Below, piece after piece: positions 21,467 to 31,470 of a stretch of 64,000 nt of DNA. Each line of letters opens with the position of its first letter. Within the stretch, counting starts at the first letter, position 1. This DNA comes from Nitrosomonas sp. (GTDB lineage Bacteria; Pseudomonadota; Gammaproteobacteria; Burkholderiales; Nitrosomonadaceae): NCBI GenBank assembly GCA_021582655.1, contig CP091135.1:973880-1037879 (forward strand), read 5' to 3'. The notes under the pieces were generated by a model. It had not been told where the DNA came from. It did not search any database and saw only the letters and a program-made list of their open reading frames with translations. The position numbers were made by a program, and so were the translations under genes.

Positions 21467-22720
21467 TTATCTATCTATCTCACCAAATACGATATCTTGA
21501 GTACCAATAATCGCAACCACATCAGAAATCATGTGACCACGCGACATTTCATCGAGTGCCGCCAAGTGTGCAAATCCCGGTGCACGTATTTTCATCCGAT
21601 AGGGTTTATTTGCACCATTGGAAACCAAATAGATCCCGAACTCACCTTTCGGATGCTCAACTGCCGCATAAACCTCACCGGGCGGCACATGAAATCCTTC
21701 AGTGAACAATTTGAAATGATGAATCATTTCTTCCATATTCTGTTTCATACTTACCCGTGAAGGCGGTGCAACTTTGTAATTATCGGTAATCACCGGTCCA
21801 GGATTCTTTCTTAACCAATCAACACATTGCTTGATAATACGATTCGATTGACGAAATTCTTCCATACGAACCAAATACCGATCATAACAATCACCATTGA
21901 CACCAATTGGAATATCAAAATCCAGAAGATCATACACTTCGTAGGGTTCCTTTCTTCTGATATCCCACGCCACACCAGAACCACGCAGCATGGGGCCAGT
22001 AAAACCTAATGCTTTTGCACGCTCCGGTGATACCACACCAATATCAACCAAGCGCTGCTTCCAAATTCTGTTATCAGTCAGCAATGTTTCATATTCATCC
22101 ACATATGCCGGGAAACGATTCGTAAAGTCTTCAATAAAATCCAGCAACGAGCCCTCGCGATTCGCGTTACGCGCCCGGGTCACTTTTTCATTGTGAATCT
22201 TAGATGCCACATACTTTGGCATGTTATCCGGCAAATCACGATAAACGCCGCCAGGACGATAATAAGCCGCATGCATTCTGGCACCGGAAACCGCTTCATA
22301 GCAATCCATCAAATCTTCACGTTCACGAAATGCATACAAAAACATCGTCATGGCACCAACATCAAGCGCATGCGCTCCTATCCATAACAAATGATTAAGA
22401 ATTCGTGTAATTTCATCAAACATCACCCGAATATATTGCGCACGAATCGGAACCTCAATTTGCAGCAATCTCTCGATGGCCATGACATAGGCATGTTCAT
22501 TAACCATCATTGATACATAATCCAAGCGATCCATATACGGAACGGATTGCAAATAAGTTTTATTTTCCGCTAGCTTTTCCGTTGCACGATGCAGCAAACC
22601 GATATGAGGATCGGCTCGCTTTACCACTTCACCATCCAGCTCCAGTACTAAACGCAGTACCCCGTGTGCCGCCGGGTGCTGCGGCCCAAAATTCAAGGTG
22701 TAATTACGTATTTCAGCCAT
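21467..22720 (-). CDS. nuoD: NADH-quinone oxidoreductase subunit D (49 kDa)
   Basis: The 417-residue subunit is homologous to the large subunit of NiFe hydrogenases and helps form the quinone head-group site. It opens with [19 protein letters not shown] and includes [12 protein letters not shown] and a C-terminal DIVFGEIDR. It is separate from nuoC here, unlike the NuoCD fusion of enterobacteria. It is followed 2 bases later by nuoE. Confidence 0.96.
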   Translation of the reverse strand: MAEIRNYTLNFGPQHPAAHGVLRLVLELDGEVVKRADPHIGLLHRATEKLAENKTYLQSVPYMDRLDYVSMMVNEHAYVMAIERLLQIEVPIRAQYIRVMFDEITRILNHLLWIGAHALDVGAMTMFLYAFREREDLMDCYEAVSGARMHAAYYRPGGVYRDLPDNMPKYVASKIHNEKVTRARNANREGSLLDFIEDFTNRFPAYVDEYETLLTDNRIWKQRLVDIGVVSPERAKALGFTGPMLRGSGVAWDIRRKEPYEVYDLLDFDIPIGVNGDCYDRYLVRMEEFRQSNRIIKQCVDWLRKNPGPVITDNYKVAPPSRVSMKQNMEEMIHHFKLFTEGFHVPPGEVYAAVEHPKGEFGIYLVSNGANKPYRMKIRAPGFAHLAALDEMSRGHMISDVVAIIGTQDIVFGEIDR

Positions 22721-22769
22721 AAGGTTATAAAAATATTCTAAGACATTTACAAGGCGTTAGAGATTGTAA

Positions 22770-23384
22770 TCAACAATCTCCGTAATGTTCTTCACGAATG
22801 ACGTGAGGGGTAATCTCCCGAGGATCAATTGTAACTGGCTGATAAACAACCCTCTTTTGTTCTTCGTCATAGCGCATCTCAACGTGACCGCTTATCGGAA
22901 AATCCTTGCGGAACGGGTTACCAATAAAACCATAGTCCGTCAAAATACGACGCAGATCAGGATGCTCAGTAAAGACAATGCCATAAAGATCAAATGCTTC
23001 TCGCTCAAACCAATTTGCGGCCGGCCACACATCCGTCACTGAATCGACAGCCGGCAATTCATTATCTTCCGCCAATACCCGGACACGCAATCTTTGATTT
23101 TTCTCTACCGATAACAAATGATAAATAACAGCAAATCGCTTATTGCGCAATTGGTGCTTTGCCGATAACACTTCACCGTAAGTCGAGTAATCGATTCCAC
23201 ATAAATCGACCAGCGTATCAAATTTAAGCACCGGATGATCCCTCAAAACAAAAGAAGCTGTATGAATATCGCTCACACTGAGCACGATAGTCATTTCACC
23301 AAATTGAATTTGCAAATCAACTAATTGGTTATTCAGTGCAATACGCAGTGCTTCCGCGAGAATCTCTTGATGTTTAGTAACCAT
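22770..23384 (-). CDS. nuoC: NADH-quinone oxidoreductase subunit C (30 kDa)
   Basis: The 204-residue peripheral-arm subunit has the signature [22 protein letters not shown] in its C-terminal half. [19 protein letters not shown] and [13 protein letters not shown] follow. It scaffolds NuoD and NuoI and binds no cofactor itself. It starts on the last base of nuoB (shared base 23384) and precedes nuoD by 49 bases. Confidence 0.95.
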   Translation of the reverse strand: MVTKHQEILAEALRIALNNQLVDLQIQFGEMTIVLSVSDIHTASFVLRDHPVLKFDTLVDLCGIDYSTYGEVLSAKHQLRNKRFAVIYHLLSVEKNQRLRVRVLAEDNELPAVDSVTDVWPAANWFEREAFDLYGIVFTEHPDLRRILTDYGFIGNPFRKDFPISGHVEMRYDEEQKRVVYQPVTIDPREITPHVIREEHYGDC

Positions 23385-23860
23385 TAGCGAGCAATCGTAT
23401 TAGTGCGATTAATTTTATTTTGCAATTGAATAATACCGTACAACAATGCTTCGGCAGTGGGTGGACAACCCGGAACATAGATATCAACCGGAACGATGCG
23501 ATCGCACCCCCGAACCACGGAATAAGAGTAGTGATAATAACCGCCACCATTGGCGCAAGATCCCATGGAAATCACCCAACGGGGCTCCGCCATTTGATCA
23601 TATACCTTGCGTAGTGCCGGTGCCATTTTATTGCACAAAGTACCCGCCACTATCATGACATCCGATTGGCGTGGACTGGGTCTAAATACAATACCGAATC
23701 GATCCAGATCATACCTGGAAGCGCCTGTTTGCATCATTTCAACAGCACAACAGGCCAGACCGAAAGTCATCGGCCACATCGACCCCGTCCGTCCCCAATT
23801 AATAATCGAATCCAGACTGGTCGTTACGAATCCTTTTTCCAAAGTTCCTTCGATACTCAT
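23384..23860 (-). CDS. nuoB: NADH-quinone oxidoreductase subunit B (cluster N2)
   Basis: The 158-residue subunit carries the terminal 4Fe-4S cluster N2, which donates to or accepts from quinone. Ligands are the tandem Cys37-Cys38 ([11 protein letters not shown]), Cys102 (GSCANGGG) and Cys132 ([12 protein letters not shown]). It lies 4 bases after nuoA and is coupled to nuoC. Confidence 0.96.
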   Translation of the reverse strand: MSIEGTLEKGFVTTSLDSIINWGRTGSMWPMTFGLACCAVEMMQTGASRYDLDRFGIVFRPSPRQSDVMIVAGTLCNKMAPALRKVYDQMAEPRWVISMGSCANGGGYYHYSYSVVRGCDRIVPVDIYVPGCPPTAEALLYGIIQLQNKINRTNTIAR

Positions 23861-23864
23861 AGCG

Positions 23865-24221
23865 TCAATCCCATTCTAGCGCGCCCTTCATCCATTCATA
23901 GATAAAACCAACAACCAGGATGCCAAGGAAAACAATCATCGCGACAAAACCAAACAAACCGATTTCATCCAGTACGATCGCCCAAGGAAATAAAAATGCA
24001 ATTTCCAAATCAAATAAAATAAATAAAATCGCAACCAAATAATAACGCACATCAAACTTCATGCGAGCATCTTCGAAAGCTTCAAAACCACACTCATAAG
24101 GTGAAAGCTTCTCACTATTCGGTTTGTTCGGCGCCAACAACCAGCCACACAGCATTGGCACCACCCCAACTAGGAATCCAACGATCAGAAATAATAAGAT
24201 TGGAAAATAATTTTCTAGCAT
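23865..24221 (-). CDS. nuoA: NADH-quinone oxidoreductase subunit A
   Basis: The 118-residue protein has three transmembrane helices and the conserved loop [21 protein letters not shown], followed by [13 protein letters not shown]. The reading frame stays open upstream into the tRNA gene, but the family N-terminus and length fit the ATG at 24221 ([11 protein letters not shown]). It is the first nuo gene and lies 54 bases downstream of tRNA-Leu on the same strand. Confidence 0.95.
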   Translation of the reverse strand: MLENYFPILLFLIVGFLVGVVPMLCGWLLAPNKPNSEKLSPYECGFEAFEDARMKFDVRYYLVAILFILFDLEIAFLFPWAIVLDEIGLFGFVAMIVFLGILVVGFIYEWMKGALEWD

Positions 24222-24275
24222 TTCTACTCTACCAATAATCGAATTACGATGGCATTGACCTCGCGCAATTAATCG

Positions 24276-24360
24276 TGGTGCCGATGGCGAGAGTCGAACT
24301 CGCACAGCTTTCGCCACCGCCCCCTCAAGACGGCGTGTCTACCAATTCCACCACATCGGC
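24276..24360 (-). tRNA. tRNA-Leu (anticodon GAG)
   Basis: The minus strand folds as an 85-base class II tRNA with encoded CCA. The acceptor stem is GCCGATG/CATCGGC and the anticodon arm is CCGTC-TTGAGGG-GGCGG, with GAG at the anticodon. A variable arm and the T-arm GCGAGTTCGACTCTCGC follow. It lies between secG and nuoA on the same strand, so it is probably processed from the shared tpiA-secG-nuo transcript. Confidence 0.95.
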
Positions 24361-24407
24361 AGCAAACAACACAATATCTATTTCCTGTTCACCATCCCGC
24401 ACTCATA

Positions 24408-24791
24408 TTAATCTGGGATTTGATTGACTTTAGAATCGCTTTCCACGCCAGGCTTTACTAGATCGCGACCAAGGACAGTATCTTCATCCATTTTTTCCGC
24501 TGATGCATCAGTTGCTTCCTCAAACTCGCTGATTAAACTCATCACACTATCATCACCGGTTTGATTTACTGAAAAATAAGTTAAACTCATGCTTGTGATG
24601 AAAAACATTGCCGCAGTAAAACTTGTCGCACGGCTCAAGAAAGTTGCGGAACCACTCGCTCCAAACAAACTACCCGCTGATCCGCTACCAAAGGCGGCGC
24701 CCATGTCCGCCCCTTTTCCATGTTGCAACAGCACCAGAATTATCAATGCGAGCGCCAGAATCACATGCGCTACCCAAACCAAGGTCTCCAA
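24408..24791 (-). CDS. secG: Protein translocase subunit SecG
   Basis: The 127-residue inner-membrane protein has two hydrophobic helices (about residues 5-23 and 55-75) around the conserved LLQHGKGADMGAAFGSGSAG loop. This is the SecG signature. It assists SecA-driven export through SecYE. The acidic C-terminal tail beyond residue 80 is longer than the E. coli form, as is common in betaproteobacteria. It is 18 bases after tpiA. Confidence 0.95.
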   Translation of the reverse strand: METLVWVAHVILALALIILVLLQHGKGADMGAAFGSGSAGSLFGASGSATFLSRATSFTAAMFFITSMSLTYFSVNQTGDDSVMSLISEFEEATDASAEKMDEDTVLGRDLVKPGVESDSKVNQIPD

Positions 24792-24809
24792 CGATTTACT
24801 CCAAAATAT

Positions 24810-25565
24810 TTAATGAACTAAGGCACGGCAAATAGCGACAAATTCATCCGCAACGAGTGATGCACCACCAATTAAACCGCCATCAATATCGGGCATGGCA
24901 AATAATTCCAATGCATTGCTTGCTTTCACACTACCGCCATATAGAATAGTCAAGTTATCCGCTACACTTGAATTTTGTTTCGCAATTTCTTTACGAATAA
25001 AAGCATGAACATCTTCGGCTTGCTGCGGCGTCGCTGTTTTCCCTGTACCGATTGCCCAAATCGGTTCATAAGCGACAACAGCGCTATCTAACGACTCAAC
25101 CCCCGCGCGCTGAATAACCTCCGCCAACTGCTCTGCTATTATTGTCTCAGTAATTCCATCATCGCGCTGCTTCAGCGATTCGCCGACACATAAAATAGGA
25201 ACAATCCCTGCGTGCTGTGCAGCCGAATATTTTTCGGCAACCACTACATTACTTTCGTTGAACAATGTCCTTCTTTCGGAATGCCCAACAATAACATACC
25301 GACAACCAAAGTCTTTCAGCATCGCTGCCGACACTTCGCCGGTATAAGCGCCTTTCTCGAATTGACTCAAATTTTGCGCTCCCCACGCAATATTGGTATC
25401 TTTCAGCGTATTTTGCACTGAAAACAAATAAGGATATGGAACACAAACCGCAAATTGATCACTTGACAATCCCGTCAATCTATCGACGACATCCGCGAGT
25501 AACTGATCATTTTCTGCCAAACAGCCATGCATTTTCCAATTACCAGCGACCAATTTTTTCCGCAT
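24810..25565 (-). CDS. tpiA: Triosephosphate isomerase
   Basis: This 251-residue TIM-barrel enzyme interconverts dihydroxyacetone phosphate and glyceraldehyde 3-phosphate. Catalytic residues are evident: Lys in AGNWKMHG near the N-terminus, His in VIVGHSERR, Glu in VAYEPIWAIGTGK and the phosphate loop in ILYGGSVKASN. It is the first gene of the tpiA-secG-tRNA-nuo block. In an autotroph it serves the Calvin cycle and gluconeogenesis. Confidence 0.97.
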   Translation of the reverse strand: MRKKLVAGNWKMHGCLAENDQLLADVVDRLTGLSSDQFAVCVPYPYLFSVQNTLKDTNIAWGAQNLSQFEKGAYTGEVSAAMLKDFGCRYVIVGHSERRTLFNESNVVVAEKYSAAQHAGIVPILCVGESLKQRDDGITETIIAEQLAEVIQRAGVESLDSAVVAYEPIWAIGTGKTATPQQAEDVHAFIRKEIAKQNSSVADNLTILYGGSVKASNALELFAMPDIDGGLIGGASLVADEFVAICRALVH

Positions 25566-25608
25566 TTTTTCGTACCAATTCCAGCATCTTAAAACACGCG
25601 ATCGTACC

Positions 25609-25634
25609 GCTGATTGATTGCCAAGTCAATCAGC
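25609..25634. repeat. Perfect 9-bp inverted repeat upstream of tpiA
   Basis: GCTGATTGA (25609-25617) and TCAATCAGC (25626-25634) are exact complements around an 8-base loop. They lie 44 bases upstream of the tpiA start, in the divergent spacer with the sugar dehydrogenase gene. No T-run follows on either strand, so a terminator is unlikely. An operator or attenuating 5' leader hairpin is possible. Confidence 0.45.
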
Positions 25635-25849
25635 CGGGGGCGACATTAGGCAGAACATCACGCAGCGCCGCTCTCCATCGCTTGTCCATCGAGTTGATTT
25701 ACGGGGATATTTTTCAATGATTTTTTATTGATGAAATCATTTGCCGAAACCGCTCCAGCTTGTTTTTACAAGTAATGTAGCAAAATGTTGAGGCGGATGC
25801 CGTTGAATGATACATTGGAATTTCTCTCAATGATCCGTAGGAAAGCGTT

Positions 25850-26965
25850 ATGATCCGAACACAAATTGCCACCAGGTGTTTGCTGTTAATACTTTGCTGT
25901 TTCCCCCCCATCACCGCGCATGCGCAGCGTATTCAAACCGAGTTCAATATTCACCTGATCACCGAAGGGTTGCAATTTCCCTGGGGAATGGCTTTTATGC
26001 CGGACGGTAATGTGCTGGTAACGGAAAAAATCGGACAATTGCGCATCATTACGCCGGATGGCCGCATTTCGGCGCCGATCAGCGGAACTCCTGCGGTATA
26101 TGTACACCAGCAAGGCGGATTACTGGATGTAGCACTCGATCCGGAATTCCAAAGCAATCGATTGATTTATTTATCTTATGCGGAACCGGATGGTGCTAAA
26201 GCAGGTACTGCTGTAGCAAAGGCGGAGCTGAAAGACGGTGCACTTCATAACCTGCAAGTCATTTTCCGTCAATTGCCGAAAACCGGGGGCGGCGTCCATT
26301 TCGGCTCCCGATTGGTATTTGCACCGGACGGTAATCTGTTTATCACATTAGGCGATCGCGGCAACCATTCGGAAGAAGCCCAGCTTCTTGATAATTATTT
26401 TGGCAAAATTATCCGCATCCGGCCAAATGGTTCAGCTCCGCCTGATAATCCGTTTATCGACCACCCCACAGCCAAACCGGAAATCTGGTCATACGGCCAT
26501 CGCAGCGTGCAAGGCGCGGCGATTCACCCCGTAACCGGTGCATTGTGGATTCATGAACATGGACCGAAAGGCGGGGACGAAATCAATATCCCGCAACCGG
26601 GTAAAAACTACGGCTGGCCCAAAGCCAGCTACGGCAGTCATTACGACCTGACGCCCATCAAAGACGAACACGCCGAACAAGGATTCGAAGAACCGATTTA
26701 CCACTGGACGCCATCGATCGCGCCATCCGGTATGGTGTTTTATCGCGGCAAACAATTTCCCGGTTGGCGTGGCAATTTATTTGTCGGCGCATTGGTGGGT
26801 CGGCAAGTCGTCCGCCTATCCATTGATGATAACAAAGTGCTCGGTGAAGAAAAATTACTGATGAATACGCTGCGCTTCCGCGATATCGCGCAAGGACCTG
26901 ATAGCGCCTTGTATCTGCTTACCGATGAAGAAAACGGTAAACTGCTCAAACTATTACCAAAATAA
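25850..26965 (+). CDS. PQQ-dependent sugar dehydrogenase family protein
   Basis: The 371-residue periplasmic protein has a cleavable signal peptide (about 1-25, ending ITAHAQ). A six-bladed propeller typical of soluble aldose sugar dehydrogenases follows: LQFPWGMAFMPDGNVLVTEK, VALDPEF, GGGVHFGSRLVFAPDGNLFITLGDRG, and a His motif in WIHEHGPKGGDEIN. In related enzymes these residues bind PQQ and calcium. It may oxidise periplasmic sugars with electrons passing to the respiratory chain, but the substrate cannot be read from sequence. AGGAAA precedes the ATG. It is 40 bases before ppk1, and the two may be co-transcribed. Confidence 0.85.
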   Translation: MIRTQIATRCLLLILCCFPPITAHAQRIQTEFNIHLITEGLQFPWGMAFMPDGNVLVTEKIGQLRIITPDGRISAPISGTPAVYVHQQGGLLDVALDPEFQSNRLIYLSYAEPDGAKAGTAVAKAELKDGALHNLQVIFRQLPKTGGGVHFGSRLVFAPDGNLFITLGDRGNHSEEAQLLDNYFGKIIRIRPNGSAPPDNPFIDHPTAKPEIWSYGHRSVQGAAIHPVTGALWIHEHGPKGGDEINIPQPGKNYGWPKASYGSHYDLTPIKDEHAEQGFEEPIYHWTPSIAPSGMVFYRGKQFPGWRGNLFVGALVGRQVVRLSIDDNKVLGEEKLLMNTLRFRDIAQGPDSALYLLTDEENGKLLKLLPK

Positions 26966-27005
26966 CAACAAAATAACCCGAACACAACCTCGTATTACTC
27001 CGTAA

Positions 27006-29093
27006 ATGGATACAATCGACCTCAAGAACCCGACGCTGTATATCAACCGAGAATTAAGCCTACTCGAATTCAACCGCCGCGTTATCGAGCAAGCCAAGGA
27101 CGAAAGCCTACCGCTACTTGAACGGCTACGTTTTTTATGCATCGCCAGCAACAATCTGGACGAATTCTTTGAGATCCGCGTTGCCGGCTTAAAACAACAA
27201 GTCAAGTACGGCTCAACCCAAACCGGCACCGATAATCTCTCCCCCGCGGAAGTGCTCGTGCGTGTCAGCGAAACGGCGCACCGCTTCATGGAGGAACAAT
27301 ACAGCGTATGGAATGATTTAATCATCTCCGCACTCGCCAAGGATAAAATCCGCTTGCTGCGCCGCTCTCAGTGGAAGCCGCAAACCAGCCGCTGGATGCA
27401 TCGCTATTTCAAGGATGAAGTACTGCCCGTATTGAGTCCAATCGGCCTTGATCCCGCTCACCCTTTCCCCAGGGTGCTCAACAAGAATCTGTACTTCATC
27501 ATTTCGCTGGAGGGCAAAGACGCATTTGGTCGTGATTCGGGTCTGGCAATCGTTCAAGCACCACGATCATTGCCGCGCGTGATCCAAATTCCGGCCAAAT
27601 ACAGTGACGGTAATCACGATTTTGTGATGCTGTCATCCGTGATTCATGCGCATGTCGGTGATTTATTCCCCGGGATGCATGTTAACGGTTGCTATCAATT
27701 CAAAGTCACACGCGACAGCGATTTGTTCATCGACGATGAAGCAACCGACGACCTGTTACGCGCATTGGAAGGCGAGTTGCCGTCACGTCGTTTCAGCGAC
27801 GCGGTACGCCTGGAAGTCGCAGACAATTGCCCGGATGAACTGAGCCATTTCTTGCTGCAAAAATTCGATTTGCAATCAAGCGATTTATACCAAGTCGCCG
27901 GTCCTGTCAATCTCGGGCGGCTAATGGCAATTTGCGATTTGGTCGACCGCCCGGAGCTGAAGTTTGTCGGATTCACCCCGGACATCCCCAAGCGACTCAC
28001 CAAAAACGCCAGTATTTTCGATGCATTGCATAACGGCGATATCTTATTGCATCACCCGTTCCAATCATTCGCACCGGTGATCGATTTCTTGCGGCAGGCA
28101 GCCGCCGACCCGAACGTACTGTCGATCAAGCAAACACTATACCGCACTGGCGCGGATTCGGTGATTGTCGAAATCTTAAAAGGCGCCGCGCGCGCCGGCA
28201 AGGAAGTCACCGCCGTGGTGGAATTACGCGCCCGTTTCGACGAAGAAGCTAACATCGAACTGGCCAGCGAATTGCAGCAAGCCGGAGCGCACGTCGTTTA
28301 CGGCGTGGTGAATTATAAAACCCACGCCAAAATGATCCTGGTGGTCAGACGCGAAGGACGCGTACTGCGCCGCTATGTGCATCTTGGCACGGGCAATTAT
28401 CATGCGCGCACCGCGCGGCTTTATACCGATTACGGCTTGCTTACCTGCGACAAGGCTATCGGCGAAGACGTCAACAAGCTGTTTCACCAACTCACCGGAC
28501 TCGGCCGTGCAGGCAAACTGAAAAAACTGCTGCAATCGCCATTCACGCTGCACAAAGGCATTCTGAATCACATCGACAAAGAAATCGGTGAAGCGACGGC
28601 CGGCAGGAAAGCGTGGATCATCGCAAAAATGAACGCATTAGTCGATCCGGAAATCATTGCTGCGTTGTATAAAGCCTCGCAAGCCGGGGTCAAGATCGAT
28701 CTGATTATCCGCGGCGTGTGCTGCTTACGTCCGGGTGTCAAAGGGATTTCAGAAAATATCACCGTGCGATCGATCGTCGGACGTTTTCTGGAGCATACGC
28801 GCGTGTATTATTTTCATAACGGCGGTGATGAATTGGTATTTTGCTCCAGCGCCGACTGGATGACGCGTAATTTGCACTACCGCGTCGAGGTCTGCTTTCC
28901 GATCGAAGAAAAACGCACCAGCGACACGGTCATCAAATACGGTCTGTTAAGCTATCTCGCCGACAATACGCAAGCCTGGCTGCTACAAAGCGACGGCTCA
29001 TACAAAAGACAAAAACCCGGCACCGCAAAACCACGCTCAGCGCAGCAACTGCTGCTGGAACATTACTGCGGCATACTCCAACCGTCTGAATAG
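27006..29093 (+). CDS. ppk1: Polyphosphate kinase 1
   Basis: The 695-residue enzyme reversibly transfers the gamma-phosphate of ATP to polyphosphate. It has the N domain (INRELSLLEFNRRV, ASNNLDEFFEIRVAG), a head domain, and two phospholipase-D-like C domains. The autophosphorylated His is His440 (YKTHAKM) and the second catalytic His is His597 (FLEHTRVYYF). RRYVHLGTGNYHARTARLYT and LSSADWMTRN-like (SSADWMTRNLHYR) blocks are conserved. The length is normal. The start has only a weak ribosome site. A MITE copy begins 62 bases after the stop. Confidence 0.96.
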   Translation: MDTIDLKNPTLYINRELSLLEFNRRVIEQAKDESLPLLERLRFLCIASNNLDEFFEIRVAGLKQQVKYGSTQTGTDNLSPAEVLVRVSETAHRFMEEQYSVWNDLIISALAKDKIRLLRRSQWKPQTSRWMHRYFKDEVLPVLSPIGLDPAHPFPRVLNKNLYFIISLEGKDAFGRDSGLAIVQAPRSLPRVIQIPAKYSDGNHDFVMLSSVIHAHVGDLFPGMHVNGCYQFKVTRDSDLFIDDEATDDLLRALEGELPSRRFSDAVRLEVADNCPDELSHFLLQKFDLQSSDLYQVAGPVNLGRLMAICDLVDRPELKFVGFTPDIPKRLTKNASIFDALHNGDILLHHPFQSFAPVIDFLRQAAADPNVLSIKQTLYRTGADSVIVEILKGAARAGKEVTAVVELRARFDEEANIELASELQQAGAHVVYGVVNYKTHAKMILVVRREGRVLRRYVHLGTGNYHARTARLYTDYGLLTCDKAIGEDVNKLFHQLTGLGRAGKLKKLLQSPFTLHKGILNHIDKEIGEATAGRKAWIIAKMNALVDPEIIAALYKASQAGVKIDLIIRGVCCLRPGVKGISENITVRSIVGRFLEHTRVYYFHNGGDELVFCSSADWMTRNLHYRVEVCFPIEEKRTSDTVIKYGLLSYLADNTQAWLLQSDGSYKRQKPGTAKPRSAQQLLLEHYCGILQPSE

Positions 29094-29152
29094 ATTGATT
29101 ATAGAAAATTCTCCATTGTCGCAACAAGAACACAAGTAACTTCAATACACTT

Positions 29153-29309
29153 TAAGGGAATACTGATTAATTCGGCGAACGAGATGAAACACGAAGCGCA
29201 CGGAACACAGCGACCGGAACCTATCAACAAGATAAGTGAAGAAGCGAAGCGTGACGCCCTCGCACCGAAGCGATTCGATCATGCAGTCACTGAATCAGTG
29301 TTTCCCTAA
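29153..29309 (+). repeat. MITE-like element, copy A
   Basis: The 151-bp element (29156-29306) is bounded by inverted ends: left GGGAATACTGATTAATTC, and right reading inward GGGAAACACTGATTCA. It is flanked by TAA on both sides (29153-29155, 29307-29309). It carries no credible ORF and resembles five other elements in this window. It occupies the ppk1/hpnA convergent spacer. Nothing else is recognisable in 29094-29400. Confidence 0.8.
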
Positions 29310-29400
29310 CGGAAATTCCATTGCACTGTTTTCAATACCTCCTTGTCGTATCATGCCCGGTATCATGTAAGCGGGAGCCCCCAAGAAATCCGCGGGTTAT

Positions 29401-30390
29401 TCAGCGGCAATAACCATTCTCCCGAAACCATGCCACCGCATCCCGCAACGCATCGGTAGCCGGGCGATGCCGGTAACCCAATTCGCGCTCCGCTTTAGTG
29501 CTGGAAAAGAACATCATTTTTTGCGCCATGCGAATGCTATCCAGCGTTGCACGAGGCTCCGCATGCGTGATCAGTGCGCATTTTTCCATCACCCAAGCAA
29601 TCGGAAGCATCACGGAAATCGGAATGTTGATACGAGTTCTACGGATGCCGGTAATATCGTCGATGGTCTGCAGAATTTGTAATAACGTCATATTGTCACC
29701 GCCCAGAATATAACGCTCACCGGGTTTGCCACGCTGATACGCAAGCAGGTGGCCTTGCGCGATGTCATCTACATGCGCGAGATTGAGACCGGTATCGACA
29801 TACGCCGGCATACGTCCGGTCAGCGTATCGATGACAATGCGTCCGGTCGGTGTTGGCCGCACATCGTACGGACCGATCGGCGTGGACGGATTTACGATGA
29901 TCAAGGATAGCTGATGATCCGAAGCCAATTGCCGCACCATTTGTTCGGCTTGGTATTTGGTGCGTTTGTAATGACCGTGAATAAAGGAGGGATCGACTGG
30001 TGTGTCTTCCGTGGCAGGTGTTGCGTCGGTATTGAAGCCAAGTGTCGCCACGCTGCTGGTATACACGATTCTTTCAACACCCGCTTCGTGCGCGGCAATG
30101 ATCAAAGCGCGGGTACCCTGAACATTGATATCGGACATGGTGCCGGGATCCGGCACCCACAAGCGGTAGTCCGCAGCGACATGAAATACACTATCACAAC
30201 CTTGCACTGCGCGCTTTAACGACGCAGTGTCGCGCAGATCGCCTTCAATAGTTTCAACAGTAAAATTTTGCACATTGCGCCGATCACTCTCCGGTCTGAC
30301 CAATACCCGCACTTCATGTCCGGCTGCTAGCAAACACCGCATCACCGCTGAACCGAGAAACCCTGTTGCTCCTGTCACCAACGATTTCAT
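29401..30390 (-). CDS. hpnA: Hopanoid-associated NAD-dependent sugar epimerase HpnA
   Basis: This 329-residue extended short-chain dehydrogenase has the Rossmann motif VTGATGFLGSAV at residues 5-16. The catalytic Tyr/Lys sit in FIHGHYKRTKYQAE, after the conserved Ser-rich VYTSSVATLG. NPSTPIGPYDVRPTPTGRI and NLAHVDDIAQGHLLA match the HpnA family, found in hopanoid gene clusters and thought to modify the sugar-derived hopanoid side chain. It lies 20 bases after the squalene synthase gene on the same strand, so the two are probably an operon. Confidence 0.88.
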   Translation of the reverse strand: MKSLVTGATGFLGSAVMRCLLAAGHEVRVLVRPESDRRNVQNFTVETIEGDLRDTASLKRAVQGCDSVFHVAADYRLWVPDPGTMSDINVQGTRALIIAAHEAGVERIVYTSSVATLGFNTDATPATEDTPVDPSFIHGHYKRTKYQAEQMVRQLASDHQLSLIIVNPSTPIGPYDVRPTPTGRIVIDTLTGRMPAYVDTGLNLAHVDDIAQGHLLAYQRGKPGERYILGGDNMTLLQILQTIDDITGIRRTRINIPISVMLPIAWVMEKCALITHAEPRATLDSIRMAQKMMFFSSTKAERELGYRHRPATDALRDAVAWFRENGYCR

Positions 30391-30410
30391 ACGATGATTT
30401 TAAACCAAAC

Positions 30411-31466
30411 TCAACGGAATTCAGGCAATACCGCCGTGGAAAAATCCACTACCGGAAGATTGCGCGCCGTCAACTTGAACAACAGTCGCAGCATCCAGTC
30501 TTGACCGACGAACAGGCTGGTCGTCACCACCGTCGCCCTGACACTGAGGCGGCTGATTTTGACTTGCACGCCATCGGAAAAATCCCGCTGTCGATTGATG
30601 TTATTGAGTGTCAATACAGCCATTCCCAGCGCCCACAAACAAAAGCGGCGAATACCTTTCTCGTGCGCCGGGATCATGCAGGTATAGGTAAGCGCGTTGT
30701 ACAAATGATTTCCGGCGATACCCACCAGTTCCGCGAGCCCCGCTTGAAACCGCGGATCGGACATACCGGGTTGCAGGGTATTGATATCGAAGCCATGCTT
30801 CGACAGAATATCCTGCGGCAACCAGCAAACACCGCGCTCACGGTCGTCCCAGATATCTTTCAGGATATTCGTCATTTGCAAACCTTGCCCGAACGATACC
30901 GCGAGCTTCATCAATCGCGTTTTATGCGCATTGATTTCCGGCGAGTAATCGCAAAACAATTCGGTCAGCATCTCACCGACCACACCAGCCACGTAATAAC
31001 AGTATTGATTCATCGCAGCCAAATCTCTCAGGCCCTGTAACGACTCGGTTTCCTGATAATCGGCCATGCCTTTCGCCATGATGCGCACGCAACGCTCCAG
31101 CGCCATGCGTTGCGCCGAATTGAAACTGTGTGTGATACGAATGACAGTGGCGGTATTTTTGATCAAATCATGTTCAGCCGGAATGGTATGATTGGATAAT
31201 AGCGGATAGAGCGTTTGCGCAAATTCTTCGGCGGATGCCACACCCCGCACCACATCGGCGAACATATCGGTCAGTTGCCGGGTTTGCACCATGGTCAAGG
31301 CGTTGTCATCTTCGATAGTGTCGGTGATGCGGCATAACAAATAAGCATTGCCGATCACGCACCGCAGCGATTCCGGCAATTGCGGAATCGTCAATGCGAA
31401 GGTACGCGATACTCCCTGCAGAATATGGTCCTGGTACTGCTCATCGGTTGGTGTCAAGCTGGCCAT
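30411..31466 (-). CDS. Squalene/phytoene synthase family protein (squalene synthase-like)
   Basis: The 351-residue all-helical prenyl synthase has two Asp-rich Mg-diphosphate motifs: RITDTIEDD near residue 50 and TNILKDIWDDRERGVCWLP near 205. YCYYVAGVVGEMLTELF lies between them. These features resemble one-enzyme squalene synthases (two farnesyl diphosphates to squalene) more than the HpnC/HpnD pair. Squalene would feed hopanoid synthesis with neighbouring hpnA. I chose the ATG at 31466, 4 bases after the lysA stop. A longer frame to 31520 would overlap lysA. A squalene-hopene cyclase is not in the window. Confidence 0.8.
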   Translation of the reverse strand: MASLTPTDEQYQDHILQGVSRTFALTIPQLPESLRCVIGNAYLLCRITDTIEDDNALTMVQTRQLTDMFADVVRGVASAEEFAQTLYPLLSNHTIPAEHDLIKNTATVIRITHSFNSAQRMALERCVRIMAKGMADYQETESLQGLRDLAAMNQYCYYVAGVVGEMLTELFCDYSPEINAHKTRLMKLAVSFGQGLQMTNILKDIWDDRERGVCWLPQDILSKHGFDINTLQPGMSDPRFQAGLAELVGIAGNHLYNALTYTCMIPAHEKGIRRFCLWALGMAVLTLNNINRQRDFSDGVQVKISRLSVRATVVTTSLFVGQDWMLRLLFKLTARNLPVVDFSTAVLPEFR

Positions 31467-31470
31467 GCAA

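Noticed and set aside
9588..24221. Unusual or incomplete complex I cluster
   Set aside because: All 14 genes are present in canonical order with intact cofactor ligands, so the cluster itself is ordinary for a betaproteobacterium.
24222..24317. N-terminal extension of NuoA
   Set aside because: The frame is open only because it reads through the tRNA-Leu gene. The family length and N-terminus fit the ATG at 24221.
30366..31040. 224-codon open frame on the plus strand
   Set aside because: It is antisense to the squalene synthase-like gene and the hpnA boundary. It is rich in His, Arg and Gln, typical of a shadow frame.
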